A DNA stretch of 64,000 nucleotides from an uncultured Clostridia bacterium (GCA_937901125.1 CALCGT010000060.1:1-64000), one strand, 5' to 3'; shown: positions 7,302-16,617, counted from the stretch's first letter. Translations and numbers: made by a program. The notes: generated by a model from the letters alone, not told the origin.

Positions 7302-8096
7302 TTGCGGCTAGAATTTTGCACCATCGCCAGTGGGAGCAGCGGCAACTGTACATATATCGGCACAGATTATACAAAAATACTCATCGATGCGGGCATCAGC
7401 GGCAAGAAGATCGAAGAAGGACTGGCAGAGTTGAAGCTGACGGGCAATGAGATCGATGCGCTTTTCATTACCCACGAGCACGTAGACCATATCAAAGGGG
7501 CAGGCATCCTGTCCAGACGCTTTGATATCCCTGTTTTTGCTACAGCGGAAACTTGGACGGCTATGGAAGGCAGCTTGGGGAAGATTGCGCCCAGCAATAA
7601 GCGCATCATTTATGCTGATGAGGTCTGTGCTGTCAATGACATCTGCGTGAAGCCCTTTGCCATTCCCCATGATGCGGCGGAGCCGGTGGGCTATACGATT
7701 CTCACCGGGAAAAAGAAGATCACACTGGCAACGGATATCGGTCATGTGACGGATACCATTCGGGAAAATATCGAGGACAGCGACCTGCTGCTTTTGGAAT
7801 CCAACCATGACATCGATATGTTGCAGAAAGGCAGCTATCCATGGCACCTGAAACAGCGCATCCTAGGCGAAAAGGGACACCTTTCCAATGTGGCTGCAGG
7901 GAAGCTTCTGGCGGAAGTGATGACAGGGAAGATGAAATATGTGTTCCTGGGACACCTCAGCGATGAAAACAACAATCCCCATTTGGCCTATGAAACAGTG
8001 GAAGAGATCCTGCGGAAGAAGCAGATCGAAGTGGGCACCCACCTGAGAATGGATATGGCCAGCCGTTTCCGCAATGGTGTGAAGGTGGAATTATAA
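7302..8096 (+). CDS. walJ: MBL-fold hydrolase, YycJ/WalJ family
   Basis: 264 residues from a TTG at 7302, preceded by GAGGTG at eight bases; the ATG 48 bases upstream has no site and adds a non-conserved leader. The metallo-beta-lactamase motif THEHVDHIKG (about residues 57-66) and the opening CTIASGSSGN are typical of YycJ. In Bacillus the gene follows the walRK (yycFG) cluster and affects the coordination of cell division with replication; the substrate is unknown. Here it is 12 bases upstream of rlmH, as in many Firmicutes where yycJ and rlmH sit together, but walRK is not nearby. Confidence 0.85.
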   Translation: MRLEFCTIASGSSGNCTYIGTDYTKILIDAGISGKKIEEGLAELKLTGNEIDALFITHEHVDHIKGAGILSRRFDIPVFATAETWTAMEGSLGKIAPSNKRIIYADEVCAVNDICVKPFAIPHDAAEPVGYTILTGKKKITLATDIGHVTDTIRENIEDSDLLLLESNHDIDMLQKGSYPWHLKQRILGEKGHLSNVAAGKLLAEVMTGKMKYVFLGHLSDENNNPHLAYETVEEILRKKQIEVGTHLRMDMASRFRNGVKVEL

Positions 8097-8108
8097 CAGG
8101 AGGTCGTT

Positions 8109-8588
8109 ATGAAAGTTACGATCGTTTGTGTTGGAAAATTGAAAGAAAAATATTGGCGGGATGCCATTGCAGAGTATAGCAAGCGTCTCAGCCGTTATAT
8201 GAAGTTGGACATTATCGAGTTGGCGGATGAAAAGGCACCAGAAACCATGAGCCCTGCTCAGGAGGCGGAGGTCAAGGAAAAAGAAGGTCAGCGCATCCTG
8301 AAAAATGTGAAGGACGATGCCTTTGTGGTGGCATTGGCAGTGGAAGGAAAGCAGCTTTCTTCCGAAGAACTGGCGGATTTTATGGCGAAGAAAGGCGTTG
8401 GCGGTGTTAGCCACATGGTGTTTATCATTGGCGGTTCCCTGGGGCTGTCGCCTGCAGTGATGCAAAGAGCGGATTTTGCATTGAGTTTTTCCAGGATGAC
8501 GTTCCCCCATCAGATGATGCGGGTGGTTTTGCTGGAGCAGATCTACCGTTCCGAGCGTATCCAGAGAAACGAGCCATACCATAAGTAA
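8109..8588 (+). CDS. rlmH: 23S rRNA pseudouridine-1915 N3-methyltransferase
   Basis: 159 residues, full length for RlmH, a SPOUT methyltransferase that acts on 70S ribosomes. Seen: the AdoMet-binding loop IIGGSLGLSP and the C-terminal SFSRMTFPHQMMRVVLLEQIYR, which forms the knot and active site, ending RNEPYHK. AGGAGG eight bases before the ATG. Probably co-transcribed with the upstream MBL-fold gene (12-base gap). Confidence 0.95.
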   Translation: MKVTIVCVGKLKEKYWRDAIAEYSKRLSRYMKLDIIELADEKAPETMSPAQEAEVKEKEGQRILKNVKDDAFVVALAVEGKQLSSEELADFMAKKGVGGVSHMVFIIGGSLGLSPAVMQRADFALSFSRMTFPHQMMRVVLLEQIYRSERIQRNEPYHK

Positions 8589-8596
8589 AAGACTGT

Positions 8597-8666
8597 GGGG
8601 CGCTGCCCCGCCACCTCGCAAGGGCATCAAGCCCTTGACCTGAATGTCACAAAACTGCGTTTTGTG
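8597..8666. repeat. Triple palindrome element
   Basis: Three adjacent hairpins lie between rlmH and the next gene: GGGGC-gct-GCCCC, AAGGGC-atcaa-GCCCTT and CACAAAAC-tgc-GTTTTGTG. There is no T-run. The last is the sister of the element at 38749-38769, which has the same TGC loop on a related stem. Confidence 0.6.
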
Positions 8667-8708
8667 GAGGGGCGAGAGGAAGAAATGGAAGAAGGGGAGT
8701 ACAGTAAA

Positions 8709-8906
8709 ATGAAAAGAGCAAAAATCATAAGATTTATCGGGATCGTATGTTGGTTTTTAGCGTTATTCATCCTGCTTGACGGGCATCAGGAAAAGAAGGC
8801 TGCCAAGGAAGCGGAAGAGGCGGAACAGAAGGCAATTGTGAACCAGATGGAGGAAAGCGGCGAAGAAACAGATGTGGAAAGCACAGTGATCTTCCCCGAA
8901 GATTAA
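8709..8906 (+). CDS. Small single-pass membrane protein, unknown
   Basis: 65 residues from the ATG at 8709 (GGGGAG nine bases upstream). One membrane helix (about residues 8-22, FIGIVCWFLALFILL) preceded by a basic KRAK leader, so the N terminus should stay inside. The rest is a charged helix rich in Glu and Lys, which should be outside and may form a coiled coil. I recognise no family. A strong terminator follows. Confidence 0.6.
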   Translation: MKRAKIIRFIGIVCWFLALFILLDGHQEKKAAKEAEEAEQKAIVNQMEESGEETDVESTVIFPED

Positions 8907-8923
8907 GAATATCGTAAGAAATG

Positions 8924-8959
8924 AAAGCAGCACACCTGTAGACAAGGTGTGCTGCTTTT
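8924..8959 (+). terminator. Terminator
   Basis: AAAGCAGCACACCT pairs with AGGTGTGCTGCTTT and continues into Ts. Ends the unit of the small membrane protein. Confidence 0.85.
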
Positions 8960-9021
8960 GTTATGCTGGAAGAAGAGGCAAAGGTTGTTGTGCTGAAAAA
9001 AAGGAGAAAGGGGGAATCCGT

Positions 9022-9540
9022 ATGAAAAAAGAGAATATCATCGGCTTTTCTGCAGTTGTAATAACCGTTCTTGTATTGCTGTTTTTCAGAAATTACTCTG
9101 TTTCTAGAATCTATACCATGGATGAAAAGGAACTGACGAAGGCGCAGGTGACAAAAAAGGTTCCGATGTTGGAAATTACAGAAGAGGATTATCTTTTGCG
9201 AGATGCTCTTTTGGAAATGGATATGGTGCAGGATGCTTTTTCATCGGAGGAACCGTCTGTTTTGTTGGATACAGAAGAATTTACTTCTCTGGTGGGAGAA
9301 TTTTTTCCAGAAAGCTTTGCATTGAAAGAAGCTTTTGTGATGGGGGAAACGGTTGGCCTTGATTTTTGGTCAGATAAAGTGCGTATCATTTATGAGATGT
9401 ATGGAAAAGAACATTTTTACAAAACACTGGCTGTTTTGGATAACGATGGAAGGGGCGAGCCTATTTATACAAATCATAATAATGAGAAGTTTACAAAGAT
9501 AAAAGAACACCTTGAAAAAATTGAAATTGAGCTGAATTGA
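9022..9540 (+). CDS. Membrane-anchored hypothetical protein
   Basis: 172 residues; the ATG at 9022 has GGGGG eight bases upstream. The N-terminal helix (about 8-25, SAVVITVLVLLFFRN) is an uncleaved anchor or signal sequence without lipobox or clear cleavage site. The remainder is acidic and soluble, with a predicted alpha/beta end (VRIIYEMYGKEHFYKTLAVLDNDG). No recognisable family. It is flanked by terminators on both sides, so it is a one-gene unit, and codon use is a little more AT-rich than in its neighbours. Confidence 0.65.
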   Translation: MKKENIIGFSAVVITVLVLLFFRNYSVSRIYTMDEKELTKAQVTKKVPMLEITEEDYLLRDALLEMDMVQDAFSSEEPSVLLDTEEFTSLVGEFFPESFALKEAFVMGETVGLDFWSDKVRIIYEMYGKEHFYKTLAVLDNDGRGEPIYTNHNNEKFTKIKEHLEKIEIELN

Positions 9541-9543
9541 AAA

Positions 9544-9583
9544 AAGACTGCTTCTTTTATTTCGGAAGCAGTCTTATTTTTTT
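9544..9583 (+). terminator. Terminator after the 9022 gene
   Basis: AAGACTGCTTC / GAAGCAGTCTT hairpin followed by ATTTTTTTA. Confidence 0.85.
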
Positions 9584-9606
9584 ATCGTTCATTCTATTTT
9601 TTTCCG

Positions 9607-9791
9607 CAGCAAACGAAGTTTGCTGTAAATGGGGTTCCAGGGGTATGAGCACCGCCAAGATTAAGGCAGCGGCGCAGCCGTCTTCCCGCAGGGAAGATGC
9701 TTGACAGAATTTCCTTGGTGGGAGTAAATGGCTGCCGACTGTTGTGTCGGTCAGTTATGCACTGCGAAGCAGTGCAACAGGGCAACGCCCT
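9607..9791. repeat. Cluster of short palindromes between convergent genes
   Basis: At least four compact hairpins fill this gap: CAGCAAAC-gaa-GTTTGCTG (9607-9625), TCTTCCC-gca-GGGAAGA (9681-9697), TGCACTGC-gaa-GCAGTGCA (9758-9776) and AGGGC-aac-GCCCT (9779-9791, touching the murC stop). Each has a three-base loop and none has a proper T-run. No gene is seen in the gap. Confidence 0.65.
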
Positions 9792-11164
9792 CAAGGTTTC
9801 AAAAACGCTTCGCCAATCTTGAACACATCCCCGGCGCCGATGGTCAGCAGCAGGTCGCCGCTCTTGCAGTGTTCTTCCAGATAGGTGCGGATAGCTTCAA
9901 AATTGCCTACGTATCGTGCGGATTTGCCGGCTTGGGCCACCCGTTCTGCCAGCATAGCCGCAGAAATGGAACCATCGTCCGTTTCTCTGGCAGCATAAAT
10001 ATCCGCAATGATGATCTCATCTGCATCGCCAAAGGCTTCCCCAAATTCATCAAAGAGGAATTTGGTTCTGGAATACGTATGGGGCTGGAATACACACCAT
10101 GTAGTATTGTGCTGCACTTTTTTCGCAGCTGCCAGTGCCGCTTTGATCTCTGTCGGGTGGTGGGCATAATCGTCGATGACAACGACGCCGTTTTTTTCGC
10201 CCTTGCGCTGGAAACGGCGTTCGGTGCCTGTAAAATGCAGCAGCCCCTTGCGGCAATCTGCCGCGGAAATGCCAAGATAATGGGCAGATGCGATGGATGC
10301 CAGCGCATTCATGATATTATGGTCGCCAGGCACATTCAGGTGAAAATTGCCAAACAGCTCCCCTTTGTAATATACGTCGAAGGTGTTTTTGCCATCGGGT
10401 TCGTGGATGATATTTTTCGCCTGCCATGCGGCGCCATTTTCCAGACCAAAGGTTTTAACAGCACAGTTCAGACCTGCTGTCAATTCGTCCACATTTTCAA
10501 TTGCCTGATTGATGATCACTGCACCGTTTTCGGGTACCCGCTGGGCAAAGGCATGGAAGGAACGGCGGATATTCTCCAGATTTTTGAAATAATCCAGATG
10601 GTCACTTTCCACATTCAGGATGACGCCGACCATGGGCTCAAACTGCAGGAAACTGTCGAAATATTCGCAGGCTTCTGCCACAAAATAGGGGGAATGCCCG
10701 ATTTTCAGGTTGCTGCCGATGGTGGGCAGGATGCCGCCCACGGTAATGGTGGGGTCGGTATTCGCCGCTAGCAGGATCTCGGATACCATGGATGTGGTCG
10801 TTGTTTTACCATGAGTGCCGGCTACCGCAACGGAATTGTTGTATTCCGCCATAATTTCTCCCAGCAAATGGGCTCTGTCCATCAGGGGAATGTTTTTCGC
10901 TGTTGCTGCCCGGAATTCCGGGTTATCGGGATGGATGGCTGCGGTGTAAACGACCAGATCTACATCGTCTGTGATATTTTCAGCTTTATGGCCGAAATTG
11001 ATATGGATACCAAGGCTTTCCAAATGCTTGGTAACAGGCGTTTCCTTGATATCTGTGCCAGAGACGATACAGCCACGGTCGGCTAAGATCTCAGCAAGAC
11101 CGGACATACTGATGCCGCCGATGCCGATGAAATAAATATGCTGATCTTTTTTGAATGTTGTCAT
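9791..11164 (-). CDS. murC: UDP-N-acetylmuramate--L-alanine ligase
   Basis: 457 residues, normal MurC length. It adds L-Ala to UDP-MurNAc using ATP in cytoplasmic peptidoglycan synthesis. Seen: an N-terminal Rossmann segment (FIGIGGISMSGLAEIL), the ATP loop GTHGKTTTTSM (116-126), ESDHLDYF, and HHPTEIKAA plus QPHTYSRTK of the C-terminal domain. GGAG before the ATG. Transcribed away from glgC, with its own promoter; a lone gene, not in a dcw cluster. Confidence 0.95.
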   Translation of the reverse strand: MTTFKKDQHIYFIGIGGISMSGLAEILADRGCIVSGTDIKETPVTKHLESLGIHINFGHKAENITDDVDLVVYTAAIHPDNPEFRAATAKNIPLMDRAHLLGEIMAEYNNSVAVAGTHGKTTTTSMVSEILLAANTDPTITVGGILPTIGSNLKIGHSPYFVAEACEYFDSFLQFEPMVGVILNVESDHLDYFKNLENIRRSFHAFAQRVPENGAVIINQAIENVDELTAGLNCAVKTFGLENGAAWQAKNIIHEPDGKNTFDVYYKGELFGNFHLNVPGDHNIMNALASIASAHYLGISAADCRKGLLHFTGTERRFQRKGEKNGVVVIDDYAHHPTEIKAALAAAKKVQHNTTWCVFQPHTYSRTKFLFDEFGEAFGDADEIIIADIYAARETDDGSISAAMLAERVAQAGKSARYVGNFEAIRTYLEEHCKSGDLLLTIGAGDVFKIGEAFLKP

Positions 11165-11237
11165 TTATTGATCTCCTCAATTTCTATGAAATGGGTTCAT
11201 TTTTTGCTCGAATCTTTTTGGACATATTTTGTTTATC

Positions 11238-11266
11238 ATTATAGTATACTAAATCTGGAAAGGCAA
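11238..11266 (-). promoter_or_regulatory. Promoter of murC
   Basis: Minus strand TTGCCT (11261-11266), 17 bases, TATAAT (11238-11243), 74 bases from the ATG. Confidence 0.75.
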
Positions 11267-11414
11267 CGTTTTACATCTGTATTTCTATATTTTATACAGA
11301 AAAATCAAAAAATAAACCTATTTTACTATGATCCATTTTTGCAATTTGCTGTCTAAAAACGGACGAAAATTGTCAAAAACAGGTAAATCTTCGTTATAAA
11401 ATAAGAGGAGAACC

Positions 11415-11443
11415 TTTCCATTTTTGTATCCTTGTGCTATAAT
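11415..11443 (+). promoter_or_regulatory. Promoter of glgC-glgD
   Basis: TTTCCA (11415-11420), 17 bases, TATAAT (11438-11443). The murC-glgC gap (11165-11508) holds the two divergent promoters and nothing else I can identify. Confidence 0.55.
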
Positions 11444-11508
11444 ATAAAGAACAAAGTACACTGCTTTGTTACATATATACAACCTGAAAAGATAGGGGTG
11501 TGGGTAAT

Positions 11509-12780
11509 ATGCGTAAAAAAGAAATGATAGCAATGTTGTTGGCAGGTGGTCAGGGTAGCCGCCTGGGCGTGCTTACAAGAAAAGTAGCAAAACCCGCTGT
11601 GGCTTACGGCGGTCGTTATCGTATCATCGATTTTCCTTTGAGCAACTGCATCAATTCCGGCGTGGACACCGTGGGTGTGCTGACACAGTATCAGCCTCTG
11701 CGTTTGAATCAGCATATCGGTATCGGTATTCCTTGGGATCTGGATAAGAAAAACGGTGGTGTGACCATTCTAGCACCCCATGTTAAAACAGGCGATTCCG
11801 GCGAATGGTTTGCAGGTACAGCCAATGCGATCTATCAGAATATCGATTTTATCGACAGCAATAATCCGGAATATGTGTTGATCCTCTCCGGTGACCATAT
11901 CTATAAAATGGACTATTCCAAAATGCTGGCATTCCATAAAGAAAATGGTGCGGCGGCGACAATCGCCGTTATGGAAGTTCCTATGGAGGAAGCAAGCCGT
12001 TTTGGCATCATGAATACAGAAGCCGGCGACAAGATCTATGAATTTGAAGAAAAACCTGAAAATCCCAAGAGCAATCTGGCTTCTATGGGCATCTATATCT
12101 TTACCTGGGACAGACTGCGGGAAGCTCTGATCGAAGATAACTCTATCCATCCCGATAGTGACTTCGGCAAGCACATCATCCCTAAAATGCTGGATGAAGG
12201 TCAGCCCATGTATGCATGGCGCTTTCAGGGCTACTGGAAAGACGTTGGCACTATCCAGTCCTATTGGGAATCCAACATGGATCTGATTCGTACTCTGCCC
12301 GAATTCAACCTGTATGAGGATTTCTGGAAGATCTATACAAACAGCGATCATCAGCCTCCTCAGTATACAGCAGCAGGTGCAAAGGTGGAAGAATCCCTAT
12401 TGACGGACGGCTGTGAGATCTACGGCGAAGTTTACCGCTCTATCCTTGGCCCTGGTGTGATTGTGGAAAAAGGTGCGGTGGTAAAGGATTCCATCATCAT
12501 GGCTGGTACGGTCGTGGGCGAAAATGCCGTAATCGATAAATGTGTCATTGATGAAAAATGTAAGATCGGCAAAAACGTACAGATGGGCGTTGGTGAAAAT
12601 ATCCCCAATGAAGCAAAACCCAATATTTATAATACAGGCATCACTGTTATGGGCATGAATAGTATTGTGCCCGATGGTGTAGTAATGGGCAAAAACTGTG
12701 TGATTTACGGAAAAACTGTCGCTGAAGACTATCCTGAAGGCAGACTGGAAAGCGGCAAATCTGTTGTTCGGGAGGTGTAA
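11509..12780 (+). CDS. glgC: Glucose-1-phosphate adenylyltransferase, catalytic subunit
   Basis: 423 residues from the ATG at 11509; AGGGG lies ten bases upstream, while a GTG at 11500 in the same frame would overlap that site. Makes ADP-glucose from ATP and glucose-1-phosphate for glycogen synthesis. Seen: nucleotide loop LLAGGQGSRLGVLT, PAVAYGGRYRIIDF, the sugar-binding FEEKP segment and a C-terminal left-handed beta-helix of hexapeptide repeats. Overlaps a unit with glgD (3-base gap). Such GlgC/GlgD pairs form hetero-oligomers in Firmicutes. glgA/glgB are not in the window. Confidence 0.95.
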   Translation: MRKKEMIAMLLAGGQGSRLGVLTRKVAKPAVAYGGRYRIIDFPLSNCINSGVDTVGVLTQYQPLRLNQHIGIGIPWDLDKKNGGVTILAPHVKTGDSGEWFAGTANAIYQNIDFIDSNNPEYVLILSGDHIYKMDYSKMLAFHKENGAAATIAVMEVPMEEASRFGIMNTEAGDKIYEFEEKPENPKSNLASMGIYIFTWDRLREALIEDNSIHPDSDFGKHIIPKMLDEGQPMYAWRFQGYWKDVGTIQSYWESNMDLIRTLPEFNLYEDFWKIYTNSDHQPPQYTAAGAKVEESLLTDGCEIYGEVYRSILGPGVIVEKGAVVKDSIIMAGTVVGENAVIDKCVIDEKCKIGKNVQMGVGENIPNEAKPNIYNTGITVMGMNSIVPDGVVMGKNCVIYGKTVAEDYPEGRLESGKSVVREV

Positions 12781-12783
12781 ATC

Positions 12784-13902
12784 ATGAAAGCAATCGGTAT
12801 TATTCTGGCAGGCGGCAACAATGACGGCAGACTGGGTGTTCTGACAGACCATAGAGCAGCAGCGGCACTGCCCATTGGCAGCTGCTATCGTGCCATCGAC
12901 TTTACATTGAGCAATATGTCTAACAGCGGTATTGGCAAGGTGGCTGTGCTGACACAGTATAATTCCCGTTCCCTGCGGGATCATCTGACTTCCTCCAAAT
13001 GGTGGGATTTTGGCAGAAAACAGGGAGGCTTGTTCGTATTCACACCTTACACAAGCAATGAAGGCTCTACATGGTTCCGCGGCACTGCGGATTCCATTTA
13101 TCAGAATATGACATATCTGAAACGTAGCAATGAGGAATATGTTGTCATCACCTCTGGTGATTCCGTTTATAAAATGGATTACCGCAAGGTCCTGAAATAT
13201 CACAAAGAAAAAGGTGCAGATATCACTGTGGTATATCAGAAAATGGATGGCAAAGACCTGTCCAAATTTGGCGTAGTAGAAATGAATGCAGATGGCAGAC
13301 TGGAAGGCTTTGAAGAAAAGCCCCAACAGCCCAAATCCGATACAGCTTCCCTGGGTATTTATGTGATCTCCAGAACACTGCTGATCAACCTGCTGGATCA
13401 GGCGATCCCTGAAGGCAGATATGATCTGGTAAAGGATATCATTATCCCCTTCATCAAAACACTGAAGATTTATGGGTATGAATACAACGGCTATTGGAGT
13501 GCCATCGGCGCAGGCACAGCGGCGTATTTTGCTACCAATATGGATTTCCTGAAAAAAGAGATCAGAGATTCCTTTGTTACAGAATATCCTTATATTGAAA
13601 CAAAACCCAAGGATGAACCTCCTGCAAAATATAATGCAGGGGCAGATGTAACAGATTCTATCGTGGGCAGCGGGACGATCTTCGACGGCAAGGTGGAACA
13701 TTCCGTCATTTTCCGCAAGGTTCGTGTTGGCGCAGGGGCAGTTGTAAAAAATTCCATCCTGATGGAAGGCTGCCAGATTGGCAAAAACTGCGTGGTTGAA
13801 AATGCCATCCTAGATAAGGAAGTTGTTCTTTCCGAGGGTCAGCGTGTCATCGGTGTTTCTTCCGAAGCACCTGCAGTTCTGAAAAAGGGAACAGTATTAT
13901 AA
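12784..13902 (+). CDS. glgD: GlgD-type ADP-glucose pyrophosphorylase subunit
   Basis: 372 residues, a GlgC paralogue. The opening is IILAGGNNDGRLGVLTDHRA: the GGxGxRL loop of GlgC is altered to GGNNDGRL and the PAVAYGGRYR block is ALPIGSCYRA. In Bacillus and relatives GlgD has little activity alone but raises that of GlgC. FEEKPQQPKSD and a C-terminal beta-helix are kept. It starts 3 bases after glgC and ends at a double terminator, so glgCD is a two-gene operon. Confidence 0.92.
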   Translation: MKAIGIILAGGNNDGRLGVLTDHRAAAALPIGSCYRAIDFTLSNMSNSGIGKVAVLTQYNSRSLRDHLTSSKWWDFGRKQGGLFVFTPYTSNEGSTWFRGTADSIYQNMTYLKRSNEEYVVITSGDSVYKMDYRKVLKYHKEKGADITVVYQKMDGKDLSKFGVVEMNADGRLEGFEEKPQQPKSDTASLGIYVISRTLLINLLDQAIPEGRYDLVKDIIIPFIKTLKIYGYEYNGYWSAIGAGTAAYFATNMDFLKKEIRDSFVTEYPYIETKPKDEPPAKYNAGADVTDSIVGSGTIFDGKVEHSVIFRKVRVGAGAVVKNSILMEGCQIGKNCVVENAILDKEVVLSEGQRVIGVSSEAPAVLKKGTVL

Positions 13903-13913
13903 TGAATTTAAGA

Positions 13914-13942
13914 AAGAACGGGAGTTTTCCCGTTCTTTTTTG
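13914..13942 (+). terminator. Terminator of glgCD
   Basis: AGAACGGG / CCCGTTCT hairpin with T-run. Confidence 0.85.
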
Positions 13943-13987
13943 TGATATAGGGAAATTTCTATCTCAGAAGCATTTGAGGAACATAGT

Positions 13988-14013
13988 CTTAGACCGAAGG
14001 TCTAAGGCTTTTT
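13988..14013 (+). terminator. Second terminator-like hairpin
   Basis: CTTAGACC-gaa-GGTCTAAG followed by GCTTTTTTT. It has the GAA loop of the dispersed palindromes but does carry a T-run. Confidence 0.7.
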
Positions 14014-14049
14014 TTCATGGAACAGGTAATTTTTTAGTAAAAGAGTATA

Positions 14050-14078
14050 TTGAATTTTATGGGGAAAAATGAGATACT
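14050..14078 (+). promoter_or_regulatory. Promoter of glmU
   Basis: TTGAAT (14050-14055), 17 bases, GATACT (14073-14078). Confidence 0.55.
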
Positions 14079-14139
14079 TTAAAAGTATGTATACAACATT
14101 AGAAAATATTCGCCTTTTATGGCGGAGGAGGAATAATAA

Positions 14140-15510
14140 ATGAAAAATCTGAAAGCGATCATTCTGGCAGCAGGTGAAGGCTCCCGTATGAAATCAAAAA
14201 AACCAAAAGTGCTCCATGAGATTCTGAACAAGAGCATGGCAGACTATGTGATCGGAACAGCAAAGAACTGCGGCGCAGAAGAAGTTTGCGTTGTGGTGGG
14301 TCATAAGGCAGAACAGGTAAAGGAAGGCATCCGGGCAGAAGGCGTTTCCTTTGCGCTGCAGGCAGAACAGAAGGGCACAGGCCATGCCGTTATGATGGCT
14401 GGCGATTTTATCGATGAAAACAGCGATATGCTGATCCTTTACGGCGATACTCCTCTGATCACAGGGGAAACCTTGCAGAAGCTAGTGGAAGTACACCGTG
14501 TCGATGACCATAGCGTAACTGTTGTTTCTTCCAAAGTGGATGACCCTACAGGCTATGGCCGGATTATGAGAGATGATAAGGGCGGTTTCCAACGCATTGT
14601 GGAACACAAGGATGCTTCCGAAACAGAACGCCTGATCAATGAGATCAATACCGGTATCTATATCTTTAATGGCAAAGCGCTGAAAGACTCTTTGGGCAAG
14701 TTGGATAATAACAACGCCCAGGGGGAATATTACTTAACAGATTGTCTGGAACTGATCCTAAAAGCCGGCGGCAAGGTAGAAGCTGTGGTTGCCAAGGATG
14801 CCGATGAATTTTTCGGTGTAAACAGCCGTGTACAGCTGGCCGAAGCAGCCAAGATCATGAAGAATCGTATCAATCGCAAACATATGGAAAATGGTGTTAC
14901 TATCGTTGATCCTGAAAATACCTATATTGGCAGTGATGTAAAGATCGGTATGGATACCATCATCCTGCCCGGCTGTGTGCTGGAAGGCAATACAGAGATT
15001 GGCGAGGATTGTGAGATTGGCCCCAATTCCAGACTGACAGATACCAAACTGGGCAACGGCGTAAAACTCCAGACTTCTACAGCCATCGAATCCGAAATCG
15101 GCAATGAGACAACAGTAGGCCCTTACGCTTATATCCGTCCCAACTGCCATATCGGCAATAAGGTCAAAGTGGGCGACTTCGTTGAAGTGAAAAATTCCAC
15201 CATCGGCGACGGTACAAAGATTCCCCACCTGTCCTATGTGGGCGATACCGATGCCGGCGAAAAGATCAACTTCGGCTGCGGCAGCATCATGGTCAACTAC
15301 GATGGTAAGAAAAAACATCGCACCACTATCGAGGACAATGTTTTCGTTGGCTGCAATGTAAATCTGGTGGCTCCTGTGACTGTGAAAAAAGGCTCTTATA
15401 TTGCTGCAGGCTCTACTATCACAAAGGATGTACCTGAAGATGTACTTGCGGTTGCCAGAGCAAGACAACAGATCATCGAGGGGTGGACAAAAAAGAGAAT
15501 CGACGGATAA
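14140..15510 (+). CDS. glmU: Bifunctional GlmU: GlcN-1-P acetyltransferase / GlcNAc-1-P uridylyltransferase
   Basis: 456 residues. Makes UDP-GlcNAc for the cell wall. N-terminal pyrophosphorylase domain with LAAGEGSRMKS (about 9-19), QKGTGHAV and YGDTPL; C-terminal left-handed beta-helix acetyltransferase with YIRPNCHIG, EVKNSTIGDG, VGDTDAGEKINFGCG and the final arm. AGGAGG precedes the ATG. The order glmU-prs-pth-mfd-prsA is common in Clostridia; here a dehydrogenase gene lies between prs and pth. Confidence 0.96.
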   Translation: MKNLKAIILAAGEGSRMKSKKPKVLHEILNKSMADYVIGTAKNCGAEEVCVVVGHKAEQVKEGIRAEGVSFALQAEQKGTGHAVMMAGDFIDENSDMLILYGDTPLITGETLQKLVEVHRVDDHSVTVVSSKVDDPTGYGRIMRDDKGGFQRIVEHKDASETERLINEINTGIYIFNGKALKDSLGKLDNNNAQGEYYLTDCLELILKAGGKVEAVVAKDADEFFGVNSRVQLAEAAKIMKNRINRKHMENGVTIVDPENTYIGSDVKIGMDTIILPGCVLEGNTEIGEDCEIGPNSRLTDTKLGNGVKLQTSTAIESEIGNETTVGPYAYIRPNCHIGNKVKVGDFVEVKNSTIGDGTKIPHLSYVGDTDAGEKINFGCGSIMVNYDGKKKHRTTIEDNVFVGCNVNLVAPVTVKKGSYIAAGSTITKDVPEDVLAVARARQQIIEGWTKKRIDG

Positions 15511-15534
15511 AATGAAAAAATTGTCGAATTGCTG

Positions 15535-15563
15535 TTGAAATTGGCAGTTTTTCGTTGTAACAT
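15535..15563 (+). promoter_or_regulatory. Promoter of prs
   Basis: TTGAAA (15535-15540), 17 bases, TAACAT (15558-15563). Confidence 0.55.
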
Positions 15564-15617
15564 AGTATTGTATGGGCTTATATTACCTAATGATAATTTT
15601 TATAGGGGGACAGACAC

Positions 15618-16580
15618 ATGCTTAATTCCGGCATCAGCAACATTAAAGTTTTTGCCTGCAATTCCAACAAAGCACTGGCAGAATCTATCGCAAGCAAACT
15701 TGGCCTGAAACTGGGCGATTGCGAAGTTGAAAAATTCAGTGACGGTGAAATTTCCGTAAAGATCAATGAAACCATCCGTGGTGCGGATGTATTTATCATC
15801 CAGTCCACATCCTATCCCGTAAATGACAACCTGATGGAACTGCTTATCATGATCGACGCCATGAAACGTGCATCTGCAGCAAGAATCACAGCAGTTATGC
15901 CTTACTATGGCTATGCTCGTCAGGACAGAAAAGCAAGAGCAAGAGATCCCATCAGTGCAAAACTGGTTGCAAATATCCTGACAAGCGCAGGCGCAAGCCG
16001 TGTGCTGACAATGGATCTGCACTGTGCACAGATTCAGGGCTTCTTCGATATTCCTGTAGATAACCTGGTTGGCAGCCCTCTGCTGACAGATTTCTATATC
16101 AAAAAATTCGGTGATAATCTGGAAAAGGATTTTGTGGCAGTATCTCCGGATTTGGGCAGCGTGACAAGAGTTAGAAAATTCGCTGAAAAACTGAACATTC
16201 CCATTGCCATTATCGACAAACGCAGACCCAAAGCAAACGTAAGCGAAATCATGAACATCATCGGTGAGGTAAAAGGTAAAAAAGTTATCCTAGTAGATGA
16301 TATGATCGATACTGCAGGCACTATCACAAACGCAGCCAACGCCCTGAAGGAAAGAGGCGCTATCGAAGTTGACGCATGCTGTACCCATGGCGTTCTGAGT
16401 GGTCCTGCTTTGGAAAGAATCGAAAAATCTGCAATCAACGAATTGCTGGTTCTGGATACCATTGAACTGCCTGAAGAAAAGAAAATCGACAAGATTACAA
16501 TGGTTTCTGTTGCTGATATTTTCGCAGATGCCATCAGCTGCATCCACAATGGTGAGTCCATCTCCCAGTTGTTTGACTGA
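15618..16580 (+). CDS. prs: Ribose-phosphate pyrophosphokinase
   Basis: 320 residues, class I PRPP synthase. Forms PRPP from ribose-5-phosphate and ATP for nucleotide, His and Trp synthesis. Seen: KFSDGEISVKI, the flexible loop YYGYARQDRKARAR, DLHCAQIQGFFD (metal and ATP) and the PRPP-binding DDMIDTAGTI. GGGGG precedes the ATG by seven bases. Codon use is more biased than in the neighbours, as expected for a highly expressed gene. It has its own promoter and terminator. Confidence 0.96.
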   Translation: MLNSGISNIKVFACNSNKALAESIASKLGLKLGDCEVEKFSDGEISVKINETIRGADVFIIQSTSYPVNDNLMELLIMIDAMKRASAARITAVMPYYGYARQDRKARARDPISAKLVANILTSAGASRVLTMDLHCAQIQGFFDIPVDNLVGSPLLTDFYIKKFGDNLEKDFVAVSPDLGSVTRVRKFAEKLNIPIAIIDKRRPKANVSEIMNIIGEVKGKKVILVDDMIDTAGTITNAANALKERGAIEVDACCTHGVLSGPALERIEKSAINELLVLDTIELPEEKKIDKITMVSVADIFADAISCIHNGESISQLFD

Positions 16581-16617
16581 TTTGGAAAAACACTTTTCTA
16601 ACAAAACCGCAGAAAAA

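Noticed and set aside
9728..10771. 347-codon plus-strand frame opposite murC
   Set aside because: Overlaps murC completely, begins inside the palindrome cluster and has no ribosome site.
14160..14200. Riboswitch before glmU, mtnN or the dehydrogenase
   Set aside because: The leaders are short or lack the conserved cores of glmS, SAM, SAH or T-box elements that I could recognise by eye.
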